Both the position numbers and the translations under genes were made by a program. A stretch of 64,000 bases of DNA, taken from contig JAXLQJ010000004.1 in NCBI GenBank assembly GCA_046331705.1, positions 124,001 through 188,000 of the forward strand, given 5' to 3'. Each line of letters starts with the position of its first letter. Position 1 is the first letter of the stretch. The notes under the pieces were generated by a model. The model worked only from the letters and a program-made list of their open reading frames with translations. It searched no databases and had not been told where the DNA came from. The DNA comes from JADJOY01 sp046331705 [NCBI: bacterium] (lineage in GTDB: Bacteria; JADJOY01). Positions 8,840 to 16,849 of the stretch are shown one piece after another.

Positions 8840-9343
8840 TCACATCTTGTACTTGCCGAACTGATCGGCAGGCAGATTCGCGAGGAACTCCTCGACCTTC
8901 TCCCGATCCGTCACGTCGAGCGCGGGGTCCGGCGAGCTCACCCCGTCCGCTTGCCTCGATTTCTCGAACACCTGCTCGCGCACGAAGATCGGCGAACCGG
9001 TGCGCAGCGCCAACGCCAGCGCATCCGAGGGCCGCGAATCGATCTCGGCGGTCTCCTCCGCCACGCGCAGCGCGACGGTGGCGAAGAACGTGCTCTCGCG
9101 CAGATCCACGACCGTGATCCGCTCCACGCTCCCGCCCAGCCGATCGATCACGGTCGCGAGCAAATCGTGGGTGAGCGGCCGCGCCACCGCGACCTTCTCG
9201 AGGCGGGTGGCGATGGCGCTCGCCTCGAGCAGGCCGATCCAGATCGGCAGCATGCGCTCACCATGCGCCTCCTTGAGCACGACGATCGGCATCTGCGTGA
9301 GCGGATCGAGGGCGATCCGCTCGATCCGCATCTCGACGTCCAT
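8840..9343 (-). CDS. bifunctional nuclease (BFN/DUF151) family protein
   Basis: A 167-residue BFN-domain protein. Diagnostic stretches are LPIWIGLLEASAIA (about 30-44), LTHDLLATVIDRLG (about 57-71) and IDSRPSDALALALRTGSPI (about 100-118), which match the DUF151 family seen in plant and mycobacterial proteins with dual DNase/RNase activity. The acidic C-terminal tail after residue 130 is common in deltaproteobacterial members. ATG has a GGGAAGGGGA tract upstream. It lies between miaB (27-bp gap) and the TPR gene, a pairing (miaB then BFN) frequently seen in deltaproteobacteria. The cellular substrate is not known. Confidence 0.88.
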   Translation of the reverse strand: MDVEMRIERIALDPLTQMPIVVLKEAHGERMLPIWIGLLEASAIATRLEKVAVARPLTHDLLATVIDRLGGSVERITVVDLRESTFFATVALRVAEETAEIDSRPSDALALALRTGSPIFVREQVFEKSRQADGVSSPDPALDVTDREKVEEFLANLPADQFGKYKM

Positions 9344-9370
9344 CCGCGCCGTCCCCTTCCCGCCGCCGCG

Positions 9371-10744
9371 TCAGACGCGCCGGCCGGCGAGGGCGTGCGC
9401 CCCCGCTCGCTCGACCCGTACCCGCACCATGCGCCCGCGCAGCGCGTCGATCGCGCCCGGGAAATGCACCGGGTGCAGCGACCCGCTGCGGCCTTCCACC
9501 TCGTCGGCGCGCTTGGCGTTGGCGCGTTCGACCAGCACGTCGACGTCGGTGCCCACCCAGCGCTGATTTCGCTTCGCGCGCACCTCGGCTTGCAGCGCCA
9601 GCAAGCGCGCCAAGCGTTCGCTGCGGACGGCCTCCTCAGGCACGTCGTCGAGCTTGAGGGCGCGCGTGCCGGGTCGCGGCGAGTACGAGAAGCAAAACGC
9701 GTTGTCGAACGCCACCTCGCGCACGAGCGACAGCGTCTCGTCGAAATCCGACTCGGTCTCCCCGGGGAAACCGGCGATCAGATCGGTGGTGAGCGCCAGG
9801 TCGGGGCGCGCCTCGCGCAGCCGCGCCACGAGCTCGACGTACTCGCGCCGCGTGTGACCGCGACGCATGCGCGCGAGCACGCGATCGGAGCCCGACTGGA
9901 CCGGCAAGTGGAAATGCCCCGCCAGCCGCTCGAGATCGCGGAACGCCTCGATCAGGCTGGCGCCCACCTCGGCGGGATGCGAGGTGAGAAAGCGGATGCG
10001 CTCGATGCCCGCGACGGCGTGCACGCGTCGCAGCAGCTCGCCCAGATCCGGCTCGCTCGGGTCCTTGCGCCCGTACGACGTGATGTTCTGGCCGATCAGC
10101 GTGACTTCCTTCACACCGCGACCCGCGAGCCGCTCGACCTCGTCGAGCACCGAGGCCGCCGGCCGCGAGATCTCGCGTCCCTGCGTGAAGGGCACGATGC
10201 AAAACGTGCAGAACCGGTCGCAGCCGCGCTGCACGGCGACGAACGCGCGCACGCCGCTCTCGTCCGGCGCCTCGTGATCGCCAAGCACGTCCTGCCAGCG
10301 CCGCTCGAAGCTCAGCGCCGTCGGTCGCGCTCCGCGCTCTCGGGATGCGCGCTCGATGAGCTCGGGCACCGCCGCGAGGTGATGGGTCCCGAACACGAGA
10401 TCGACGTATGGGGCACGCCGGAAGATCCCCTCGCCCACCTGTTGTGCCACGCAACCGCCCACGCCGATCACGACTTCCGGTCGCTCCTCCTTGAGCTCGC
10501 GGAAGCGGCCGAGCGTCGAATACACCTTCTGCTCGGCGTGATCACGGACGCTGCACGTGTTGAGCAGCAGCACGTCGGCATCGCGCGGCGTGGCGGCGCG
10601 TTCGTAGCCGTGCTGCGAGAGATGGTGAACGAGCGCATGCGAGTCGCGCTCGTTCATCTGGCAGCCATAGGTCTCCACGTACACCCGCGGACGCGGGCGC
10701 ACGGCGAGCCATTCCGGCACGCTCGAATCGAGTTGCGAGGACAT
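9371..10744 (-). CDS. miaB: tRNA-2-methylthio-N6-dimethylallyladenosine synthase
   Basis: A 457-residue methylthiotransferase, the usual MiaB length. The N-terminal domain has the TYGCQMNERDS motif (first of three Cys for the auxiliary 4Fe-4S cluster), the radical SAM core has CDRFCTFC with a following IVPFTQGRE, and a C-terminal TRAM domain spans about residues 380-450. MiaB adds the 2-methylthio group to i6A37 of tRNAs reading UNN codons. I chose ATG 10744 instead of a TTG at 10780 because the longer N-terminus would overlap the -35 element of the candidate promoter and lacks family similarity. No Shine-Dalgarno precedes this ATG; see the leaderless finding. Confidence 0.93.
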   Translation of the reverse strand: MSSQLDSSVPEWLAVRPRPRVYVETYGCQMNERDSHALVHHLSQHGYERAATPRDADVLLLNTCSVRDHAEQKVYSTLGRFRELKEERPEVVIGVGGCVAQQVGEGIFRRAPYVDLVFGTHHLAAVPELIERASRERGARPTALSFERRWQDVLGDHEAPDESGVRAFVAVQRGCDRFCTFCIVPFTQGREISRPAASVLDEVERLAGRGVKEVTLIGQNITSYGRKDPSEPDLGELLRRVHAVAGIERIRFLTSHPAEVGASLIEAFRDLERLAGHFHLPVQSGSDRVLARMRRGHTRREYVELVARLREARPDLALTTDLIAGFPGETESDFDETLSLVREVAFDNAFCFSYSPRPGTRALKLDDVPEEAVRSERLARLLALQAEVRAKRNQRWVGTDVDVLVERANAKRADEVEGRSGSLHPVHFPGAIDALRGRMVRVRVERAGAHALAGRRV

Positions 10745-10751
10745 CGCCGGG

Positions 10752-10780
10752 AACCTAGCCCTCGGGTCCGGGGCGGTCAA
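10752..10780 (-). promoter_or_regulatory. candidate sigma-70 promoter for the miaB operon
   Basis: On the minus strand TTGACC (10775-10780, five of six consensus) is followed after 17 bp by TAGGTT (10752-10757, three of six). The predicted start falls at about 10745, immediately before the miaB ATG. Confidence 0.4.
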
Positions 10781-10876
10781 GAATTCCGCCGCCCTCGCTG
10801 CGCCAGCGCCGAGCGGGCGTGAGCATGCGAGAACGCACGCCGCTCCCCTCTCGGACTCCGCGAGCGCGGTCGATCC

Positions 10877-11075
10877 GTCCGCGAGCCAGCGGCGAGCCGA
10901 CGAGCGAAGCGAGGCGACTCAGGGGTGGGGCCCCGTTCGGATTCACTCCGAACGGCGCGGGGGCTGGAACAACCCGACGTGGTTCCCCGACGGCATGCTC
11001 CGCGCCCCGGTCTCCACGCTCGCCATCCATCTCTCCGCGAGCCGGGGCGAGCGACACGGCGAGGCGACCGGCTTT
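10877..11075. repeat. 157-bp repeat unit, copy left of the IS110 element
   Basis: This stretch aligns with the units at 12512-12871: shared blocks include GCGAGCCGACGAGCG (10892), TGGGGCCCCGTTCGG (10926), the partner TCCGAACGG, and CGCCATCCATCTCTCC (11019 on). It includes the tail of a preceding unit (10877-10925) and nearly a full unit that stops at the left end of the insertion element, where GCGAGGCGAC gives way to unrelated sequence. The unit is not coding: the array period (157) is not a multiple of three. Confidence 0.8.
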
Positions 11076-12306
11076 CCACGCTTCGTCAAGGTCGTCTTTT
11101 GGCTTCGGTGTCCAAGCTTTCCGGCGAGTTGGTCGAGGTCGTGCCGTCGCGGAGCACGGATCAAGACGTCGAGCAGCCGATCGGCGATGCCGCGCAGGGC
11201 GCGTTCGTGCTCGTGGCCGGCCGCGGCTGCGTAGTGCATGCGGCCTCGCTCATCGTTGTTGATGTAATGGCGACCAGTGCGGACCGCGTCGCGAAGCCGG
11301 CGTTGCACGCGCGTCGCATGAGGATGCGACCCTTCGCTTGCCGGTCTTTCTCGGACGGTGCTGCGCCGCAGGTGCGCAAGGTGCCGACGTCGCGCTCCTC
11401 AATGGACCGCGGCTCGTGCGTCGCCGTCACGATGCGCCCGGCGCCGGGAAACGACTGGACGATCGCGACGTCAGACGGAGAGGGCAGCGGTCGCCGGACG
11501 GCTCGCCCGTTCGCCGGCGGAGGCGAGCCGCCGCAGCGTCGTCGGGCGCTCCGCCCGATGGCTCGTCCAGGTCGTCCACACCTGATCGATTGATGGCGAC
11601 ACTCGCGCAGTTGCTGCTCAACGAGCTGTAACCGCGGCAGCATCCGACGTGCGAGCTCGCCCTCGACCGCACCGGTGCAACGGTCAGCGCCGGCTCTCGC
11701 AGCCGAGCTACGACCTGATCGGCGGCGATCCGACGGATCCGACGCGCTTTCATCACGGCCACCGTTCGGCGCAGCCGCTGCGCGTCCGCGGCTTCGGTGC
11801 ACGCGCCAGCAGGTCCCAGATCAGGGCCGTCGACCGCCGAGCTGAGCTTCAAGACCTGCGGGTAGTAGCGATGCAGCTGCTCCCAGAGCTGATTGCTGAG
11901 CCGACCGAGCTCGTCGGACGTCGTGAGCGGGTCCCCCGCAGCGCCGTTCGGGTCCAGCTGGACCCGAGCGACAGCGACTCGTCGTGCGCAACCCATCTGC
12001 ACCGACGAATGCATCAAGCGTCGTCCTTCGCGCCACCGACCGAGGACGATCCGAAAACGGTCGATCTGCTTCGGTTGATCGCGAAGACGCGAGCCGTGTG
12101 CCAGCAGCGTCTCCGATCGCGCCGCGTGCTCGATCGCCACCGCCACCTGGTCGAGATGACCGCCGGTGGCCGCGGTCAACCTCGACAATCTCGCGAGTCC
12201 CTTGGCGAGTGCTCGACCCGGACCTCGGCGACACGGCGCCGACTAGCGTCGATGACGCACACCGATGATGCTCGCTACCCCAGTCGATCCCGCCCACCAC
12301 GACCAT
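11076..12306 (-). pseudogene. IS110-family DEDD transposase, multiple frameshifts
   Basis: Reading leftwards from ATG 12306, fragments in different frames give the family in order. GGIDWGSEHH (12291 on) is the first catalytic Asp region. AIEHAARSETLLAHGS (about 12130) has the catalytic Glu and DQPKQIDRFR (about 12070) follows. TTLDAFVGADGLRT (about 12024) lies in another frame. LWEQLHRYYPQVLKL (about 11890) and REPALTVAP (about 11690) come next. LVEQQLRECR (about 11625), FPGAGRIVTAT with GAAPS...LMRRACN (11450-11300), and finally RLRDAV...HYAA...RALRGIADRLLDVL (11300-11160) complete the Transposase_20 domain. At least five frame changes separate these blocks, so no functional transposase can be made. 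Length and block order are otherwise normal for the family. Confidence 0.82.
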
Positions 12307-12489
12307 CCCCCGGTGCTCCGCCTCCTCCGTTGGAGGGTTCACCGCGACCCTGCCTGGCCGTCGCCCCTGTCGGGCTCGAAGCGCGACTTTCCACTGGACG
12401 TGAAACCACGGGCCTCCGGCTGGGGCACACGTCCCGAGTAGGCCGAGGCGCGGGGTGGGCCAGCGCTCCCAGCCAGGCGGACCGGGTAA
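12307..12489 (-). other. long non-coding end of the IS110 element (5' of transposase)
   Basis: Between the transposase start and the right terminal repeat lie about 183 bp without a supported reading frame on either strand. In IS110-group elements such as IS621 the long non-coding end upstream of the transposase encodes the bridge RNA that specifies target and donor; in IS1111-group elements it lies downstream. Here the downstream space is nil, which places any guide RNA in this segment. I could not fold it, and decay may have destroyed it. Confidence 0.35.
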
Positions 12490-12511
12490 ACCTTGTTGAG
12501 GACAAGCGTGG

Positions 12512-12871
12512 TGGGGCCCCGTTCGGATTCTCCGAACGGCGCGGGGTGGAACAGCCCGACGTGTTCCCGACGGCATGCTCCGCGCGGTCTCCACGCTCGC
12601 CATCCATCTCTCCGCGAGCCGGGCAGGCGAGCCGACGAGCGAAGCGAGGCGACTCGGGGGTGGGGCCCCGTTCGGTTCACTCCGAACGGGGCGGGGAGCT
12701 GGAACAGCCCGACGTGGTTCCCCGACGGCATGCTCCGCGCCCCGGTCTCCACGCTCGCCATCCATCTCTCCGCGAGCCGGCAGGCGAGCCGACGAGCGAA
12801 GCGAGGCGACTCGGGGGTGGGGCCCCGTTCGGATTCACTCCGAACGGGGCGGGGGGCTGGAACAGCCCCCC
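12512..12871. repeat. 157-bp tandem repeat array, right part (two full units and one partial)
   Basis: Units begin at TGGGGCCCC: 12512 (149 bp, with small deletions), 12661 (157 bp) and 12818 (partial, ends beside mreB). GCGAGCCGACG recurs at 12627 and 12784, again 157 bp apart. Each unit contains a palindrome whose best copy is CCCCGTTCGGA (12823-12833), loop TTCAC, TCCGAACGGGG (12839-12849). No unique spacers separate units, which argues against CRISPR, and frames shift from unit to unit, which argues against a repeated protein. Confidence 0.85.
12851..12871 (-). terminator. hairpin directly after mreB
   Basis: A perfect 9-bp stem, GGGGGGCTG (12851-12859) with loop GAA and CAGCCCCCC (12863-12871), lies 5 nt after the mreB stop. 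It comes from the last repeat unit; the other units carry a weaker version. No U-tract follows, so it may protect the 3' end or pause transcription instead of being a classical intrinsic terminator. Confidence 0.4.
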
Positions 12872-12876
12872 GCAAA

Positions 12877-13902
12877 TCAATTGATCAGCACCCGCTGATA
12901 CTCACGCAGCGACTCGAGCACCTCGCCGGCACCGTAGACGACCGCCTTGAGCGGGTCCTTGGCGCGGAAGATGCGCAGGTCGGTCTCCTGGTGCAGTCGC
13001 GGGCCGAGGCCGCGAATCATCGAGCCGCCGCCGGCGAGCACGATGCCCTGGTCGAGGATGTCGCTCGCCAGCTCGGGCGGCGTCTGATCGAGGGCGTTGC
13101 GGATCGATTTCACGATGTGCTCGATCGGCTCGCGCAACGCCTCGCGGACCATCTCGTCGGTGAGCGTCACGGTGGCCGGAACGCCGCGCACCAGGTCGCG
13201 TCCGCGCACCGTGATCTCCTCGGGCTCCTTGAGCGCCACGGCGGAGCCGATCTCGAGCTTCACCCGCTCGCTCTCGTAGAGCCCGATCAGCACCTGAAAG
13301 CGTTCGCGCACGTAAGCCTGGATCGCTTCGTCCATCTCGTCGCCAGCCACGCGCATCGAGGTGCTGTAGGCGGTCGCGAGCATGCTGATGACCGCGATCT
13401 CGGTGGTCCCGCCGCCGATGTCGACGATCATGTTTCCCTTCGCCTCGTGCACCGGCAGCTTGGCGCCCAGCGCCGCGGCCATCGGCTCTTCCATCAGGTG
13501 GACCTTCTTGGCGCCCGCCTGCAGCGCCGCATCGACCACCGCCTTCTTCTCGACCTGGGTGATGCCGGACGGCACCGCGACCAGCATGATGGGCTTGAAG
13601 AGCGGGCTGCGCTTCACCGCCATGCTCAGGAAGTGGCGGATCATCTGATTCGCGATGTCGAAGTCGGCGATCACGCCGTCCTTGAGCGGCCGGATCGCGC
13701 GGAGCCGCTCCGGGGTGCGCCCGTACATCGCCTTCGCCTCGCGGCCGATGGCCAGGATGCCCTGACCGTTCTGCGGCACCACCACCACGCTCGGCTCGTC
13801 GAGCACCACGCCCTTGCCACGCACCCAGATCAGGGTGTTCGCGGTGCCCAGATCGATGGCGACGTCGCCCGATCCCAGCCAGTCGTTGATCCGGCGGATC
13901 AT
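12877..13902 (-). CDS. mreB: rod shape-determining actin-like protein MreB
   Basis: A 341-residue MreB, normal length. Actin-fold motifs are present: AIDLGTANT near residue 15 (phosphate 1), VDIGGGTTEIAV near 160 (phosphate 2) and VLAGGGSMIRGL near 295 (adenosine). MreB polymerises on the inner membrane and guides the elongasome that inserts peptidoglycan along the cell sides, working with RodZ (a candidate lies at 52833). ATG 13902 fits the family start (an amphipathic MIRRINDWL N-terminus) with a GGGGAG tract upstream. No mreC, mreD, pbp2 or rodA follows; instead the gene is the last of the MoxR-VWA-GAF-mreB run and ends at the repeat island, which may mark a break in the ancestral mre operon. 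Confidence 0.95.
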   Translation of the reverse strand: MIRRINDWLGSGDVAIDLGTANTLIWVRGKGVVLDEPSVVVVPQNGQGILAIGREAKAMYGRTPERLRAIRPLKDGVIADFDIANQMIRHFLSMAVKRSPLFKPIMLVAVPSGITQVEKKAVVDAALQAGAKKVHLMEEPMAAALGAKLPVHEAKGNMIVDIGGGTTEIAVISMLATAYSTSMRVAGDEMDEAIQAYVRERFQVLIGLYESERVKLEIGSAVALKEPEEITVRGRDLVRGVPATVTLTDEMVREALREPIEHIVKSIRNALDQTPPELASDILDQGIVLAGGGSMIRGLGPRLHQETDLRIFRAKDPLKAVVYGAGEVLESLREYQRVLIN

Positions 13903-13933
13903 CCCCACACGCTCCCCTGTCTCGCCGTCGAGT

Positions 13934-15355
13934 TCATGCCTGCGCCGCCAGCGCGCGTTCGCGCGCGTGCTCCAGACGATCGAGCGCCCGCCGCAGCAGG
14001 CCCTCGGGATCGCGCGCATCGACCTCGGAGCGCGCCGATACCACCCGCACTGGAAGCGTGCTGGTCGTGTCGCCCACCTCGAACACCTTGTCCGCCAGCG
14101 CGCGCTCCACGAGCTGGCGGGTCCGATCCTCGGCGCGGCTCGATTCCACCTGACACGCCACCGCCCACGTGCCCGAGCCGATCTGCGTGATCCAGGGCGC
14201 GGGGACCAGCACCCGCGCGATCACACCCAACGCCTCGTCGATCATCCGATCCACCGCCGCATGGCCGTGCTGGCGGTTGCGCCGTGTGAGTCCCTCGGGG
14301 TCCACCACCAGGATCTCGACCGGATCGCGCTGCTTGAGCCACCGCGAGACTTCGTCGAGGAAGCGACCGTAGCGCACCACCGCCTCGGGCGCCCCCCCCA
14401 CTCTCGCCACCAGCCGCGAGCGGCTCTCGGCGTTGGCGAGCGCCAGCGCCGAGGCGTCGGCAACCACGCCGAGCACGTCCGTCATCTGGCGCGGATAGGC
14501 GACCGGCTCGGTGCTGGTGAACGCCAGCACGCCGAGCGAGCGACCCGCCGCGCGCAGCGGCACGCCCAGGAACGACTGCATCGGGATCCGCGGCTCGCCG
14601 GGATACGCCAACACGGTGCGCTTGGGCCGCTCGTCGAGCCCCGAGAGATAGATCATGGTTCCCTTGCGATCCACCCAGCCGATCAGGCTCGTGCTCGGTG
14701 CGATCTCGGCGCCGAGCAAGCGCAGATGCTCGGGGCCGTGCGCGCGCGCCACCCACAGCGGGCCGCCGGCGCGTTCGGAAACCGCGACCAGGAGCCCGGT
14801 CCGCGGCACGATCGTCGTGGGCATCGTGGCGATCCGATCGAGCACCAGCTCGGGGTCCTCGAGCCCGGCGATGTCGCGACACAGCTCGCGCGCCGCCTCC
14901 AAGCTGGGCGAGCCGCCCAGCATCTGCCGGATCTGGCGCTGCCGCTCGAGTCGGCGAGCGATCTCCTCGGCGAAGCCCACCAGGATGGAATCGGTGCGCG
15001 GCGAGAACTGGTACGTCCGCTTCGAATCGACCGCCAGCACGCCCACCCCCGACCCGAGACGCACCGGCACGCCCAGGAACGCCTTGAGGTCCTCGGGAGC
15101 ACCGTAGAGCAGGAGTGAGCGGGCGTCATAGCGGAACTTGGCGACGTGGATCGGGCGATCGTTCTCCGCCACCAAGCCGATCAAGCCCTGGCCGGGGCTC
15201 ACTACGCAGTTCTCGACGACGTGCTCGCTCAGGCTGGCGTGGCTCGCGAGCTTCAGGAGCCCGTCCTCTTCCGGCAGGAAGAGCGCTGCGGTGAATGCGT
15301 CCGTGACGTTCCAGACGAGTCGAACGAGCCCGTCGAGGTCCGGCGCGAGATCCAT
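13934..15355 (-). CDS. tandem GAF protein with degenerate GGDEF domain
   Basis: A 473-residue cytoplasmic protein with no signal or membrane segment. Two GAF-like sensory domains cover about residues 15-150 and 180-320. The C-terminal domain (about 330-470) retains the GGDEF-fold layout, including ILVVDPEGLTRRNRQHGHAA, but the signature loop reads GSGTW (393-397) instead of GGDEF, so diguanylate cyclase activity is unlikely. It could bind GTP or c-di-GMP or act by protein contact. ATG 15355 was chosen because the frame further upstream only shadows the VWA gene. The stop is 31 nt before mreB, so it is probably co-transcribed with mreB. Confidence 0.75.
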   Translation of the reverse strand: MDLAPDLDGLVRLVWNVTDAFTAALFLPEEDGLLKLASHASLSEHVVENCVVSPGQGLIGLVAENDRPIHVAKFRYDARSLLLYGAPEDLKAFLGVPVRLGSGVGVLAVDSKRTYQFSPRTDSILVGFAEEIARRLERQRQIRQMLGGSPSLEAARELCRDIAGLEDPELVLDRIATMPTTIVPRTGLLVAVSERAGGPLWVARAHGPEHLRLLGAEIAPSTSLIGWVDRKGTMIYLSGLDERPKRTVLAYPGEPRIPMQSFLGVPLRAAGRSLGVLAFTSTEPVAYPRQMTDVLGVVADASALALANAESRSRLVARVGGAPEAVVRYGRFLDEVSRWLKQRDPVEILVVDPEGLTRRNRQHGHAAVDRMIDEALGVIARVLVPAPWITQIGSGTWAVACQVESSRAEDRTRQLVERALADKVFEVGDTTSTLPVRVVSARSEVDARDPEGLLRRALDRLEHARERALAAQA

Positions 15356-15429
15356 GAGCGCGGCCACGGGGGTAGCATGCGTGTGAGCGCAACGCAAGCA
15401 AACTCGCGCGCTCGCGCGCGAGGCGACGT

Positions 15430-16797
15430 TCAGGCAACCAGATCCTGCACCGCCTTCACCAGCTGGTTGAGGTTCCGCACCTCGCGGACCTGATCGCAGT
15501 AGGGCTGGTACTCGTTCATGACGCTGTCGCCGAAGCCCCAGGTGAGGCGGTTCTCGGGGTTGAGCCAGATCACCTGACGCGCCTTCTCCTGGATGGCCGC
15601 GAGCGCGCTCACCTTGGGGTCGTGGTAGTTGCTGCGCGCGTCGCCCAGGATGATGACGGTGGTGCGGTGGGTGATCTCGCGCAGATGGCGGGCCCGGAAG
15701 GTGTCGAACACGTGCCCGAAATCGGAGTTGTTGTAGTAGTCGATCTGATCCGAGGTGAGGATCTTGCCGATCGCCTCGCGGATGTCGCACTCGCTGAACC
15801 AGTCGGTGACCTCGGTCAGCTCGCGCACGTACGCGAAGCTGCGCACCCGGGCGAAGAGGTCCTGGATCGAGTACATGAACTGCAGCATGAAGTGCGCGAT
15901 GTAGCGAACCGAGCCCGAGACATCGCAGAGGTTCACGATCTCGGGCCGCTCCACCCGCCGGCGGCGGAACACCAGCTCGATGGGGACGCCGCCGTACTGG
16001 AGATTGCGGCGAAACGTGCGCTGCGCGTCCAGGCTGCCGCGACGCGCCCGGCGCCGGCGCATCGAGAGCACCGTGCGCAGCCGCCGCGCCAGCTCCGAGA
16101 CCACCTCGTTCATGTCGCGGATCTCGCGCTCGGAGAGGCTGAAGAAGCTGCGCTCCGCCAGGTCCTCCCGTCCCGCTTGCGGCCGCGCCACGGTGTTTTG
16201 CTCGAGGCGCCGCTCCACGTGCTCGCGGGCCACGTCGCGGACACCACGCCGGAACGACTCGAGCAGCTGCTCCAGCCCTTCCACGTCCTCGGGCGAGAAG
16301 CCCGCGCGGGCCAGGGCGCTGCCCAAGCCGCGCAGCGCCGGGTCCGACGGATCGAGCCCCATGCGCTCGAGCAAGCGCCGCGTGAAGTAGCCCACCTGCA
16401 GCCGGTTGCCGATGCGATCGAGCGCCACTTCCTCGCCGAGCCCGCGCAGCCGCATCTCCAGGTTCGCGGGGTCGGCGAGATCCGAGATGCGGTCGACGAG
16501 CTCGCCCAGCCCGTCCACGTCACGAAGGCCGCTCAGCCGCTCGGCGAGCGCCCGGCGATCTTCGGTCCACGCCGTCGCGGACGCGGGCGAGAAGAAGAGA
16601 TCGAAGAGCCGGTCGAAGGTCGGCTGATCGCCGCGGTTCTTGATCACCAGCGCGCGCAGCGAGGTCCGCACGGCCTCGCGATCGGCGAGGTCGCCGAGCA
16701 GCGCCAGACCGCCGATGGCGTCCAGGCTCTCGGAGGTCGACACCCGCACCCCGGCGCGCCTGAGCGAGCCGATGAACTCGACCAAGCGGGCTTCCAT
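15430..16797 (-). CDS. CoxE-like VWA domain protein
   Basis: A 455-residue protein with a long alpha-helical N-terminal part (1-270, rich in charged residues) and a C-terminal von Willebrand factor A domain whose MIDAS begins CDVSGSV (D292, S294, S296). VWA proteins of the CoxE/YehP type act with MoxR AAA+ ATPases as chaperone pairs that assemble or activate metal enzymes or complexes; CoxD/CoxE in CO dehydrogenase maturation is the known example. The MoxR gene lies 52 nt upstream on the same strand, which supports this pairing. ATG 16797 has GGAG 6 nt upstream; a TTG at 16818 is possible. The client protein is not identifiable. Confidence 0.82.
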   Translation of the reverse strand: MEARLVEFIGSLRRAGVRVSTSESLDAIGGLALLGDLADREAVRTSLRALVIKNRGDQPTFDRLFDLFFSPASATAWTEDRRALAERLSGLRDVDGLGELVDRISDLADPANLEMRLRGLGEEVALDRIGNRLQVGYFTRRLLERMGLDPSDPALRGLGSALARAGFSPEDVEGLEQLLESFRRGVRDVAREHVERRLEQNTVARPQAGREDLAERSFFSLSEREIRDMNEVVSELARRLRTVLSMRRRRARRGSLDAQRTFRRNLQYGGVPIELVFRRRRVERPEIVNLCDVSGSVRYIAHFMLQFMYSIQDLFARVRSFAYVRELTEVTDWFSECDIREAIGKILTSDQIDYYNNSDFGHVFDTFRARHLREITHRTTVIILGDARSNYHDPKVSALAAIQEKARQVIWLNPENRLTWGFGDSVMNEYQPYCDQVREVRNLNQLVKAVQDLVA

Positions 16798-16849
16798 CAG
16801 GCACTCCGACCGTGGCAACGCGAGACGATCACGCGCGAGCCGCGCCGCG

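Larger units (their letters stand above)
11076..12511 (-). mobile_element. decayed IS110/IS1111-family insertion element
   Basis: A 1436-bp element inferred from three things. First, a frameshifted IS110-type transposase runs leftwards through it. Second, similar inverted ends are visible: CCACGCTTCGTCAAGGT at 11076-11092, and its imperfect reverse complement ending in ACAAGCGTGG at 12490-12511. Third, both flanks are the same 157-bp repeat, so the element interrupts an array. IS110-family elements are about 1.2-1.6 kb, use a DEDD transposase and usually make no target duplication. Exact ends are uncertain by several bases because the left flank has drifted from the repeat consensus. Confidence 0.75.

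Noticed and set aside
12512-12871. CRISPR array
   Set aside because: Units are directly adjacent with long (about 157 bp) repeats and no unique spacers of similar size, and no cas genes are present.
12493-14190. A 565-codon plus-strand frame across the repeat and opposite mreB
   Set aside because: It joins repeat sequence and an antisense shadow of mreB; repeat units shift frame every 157 bp, so no protein is conserved.
15356-15790. Extended N-terminus for the GAF protein
   Set aside because: It overlaps the VWA gene out of frame and lacks domain similarity; ATG 15355 begins the first GAF domain region.
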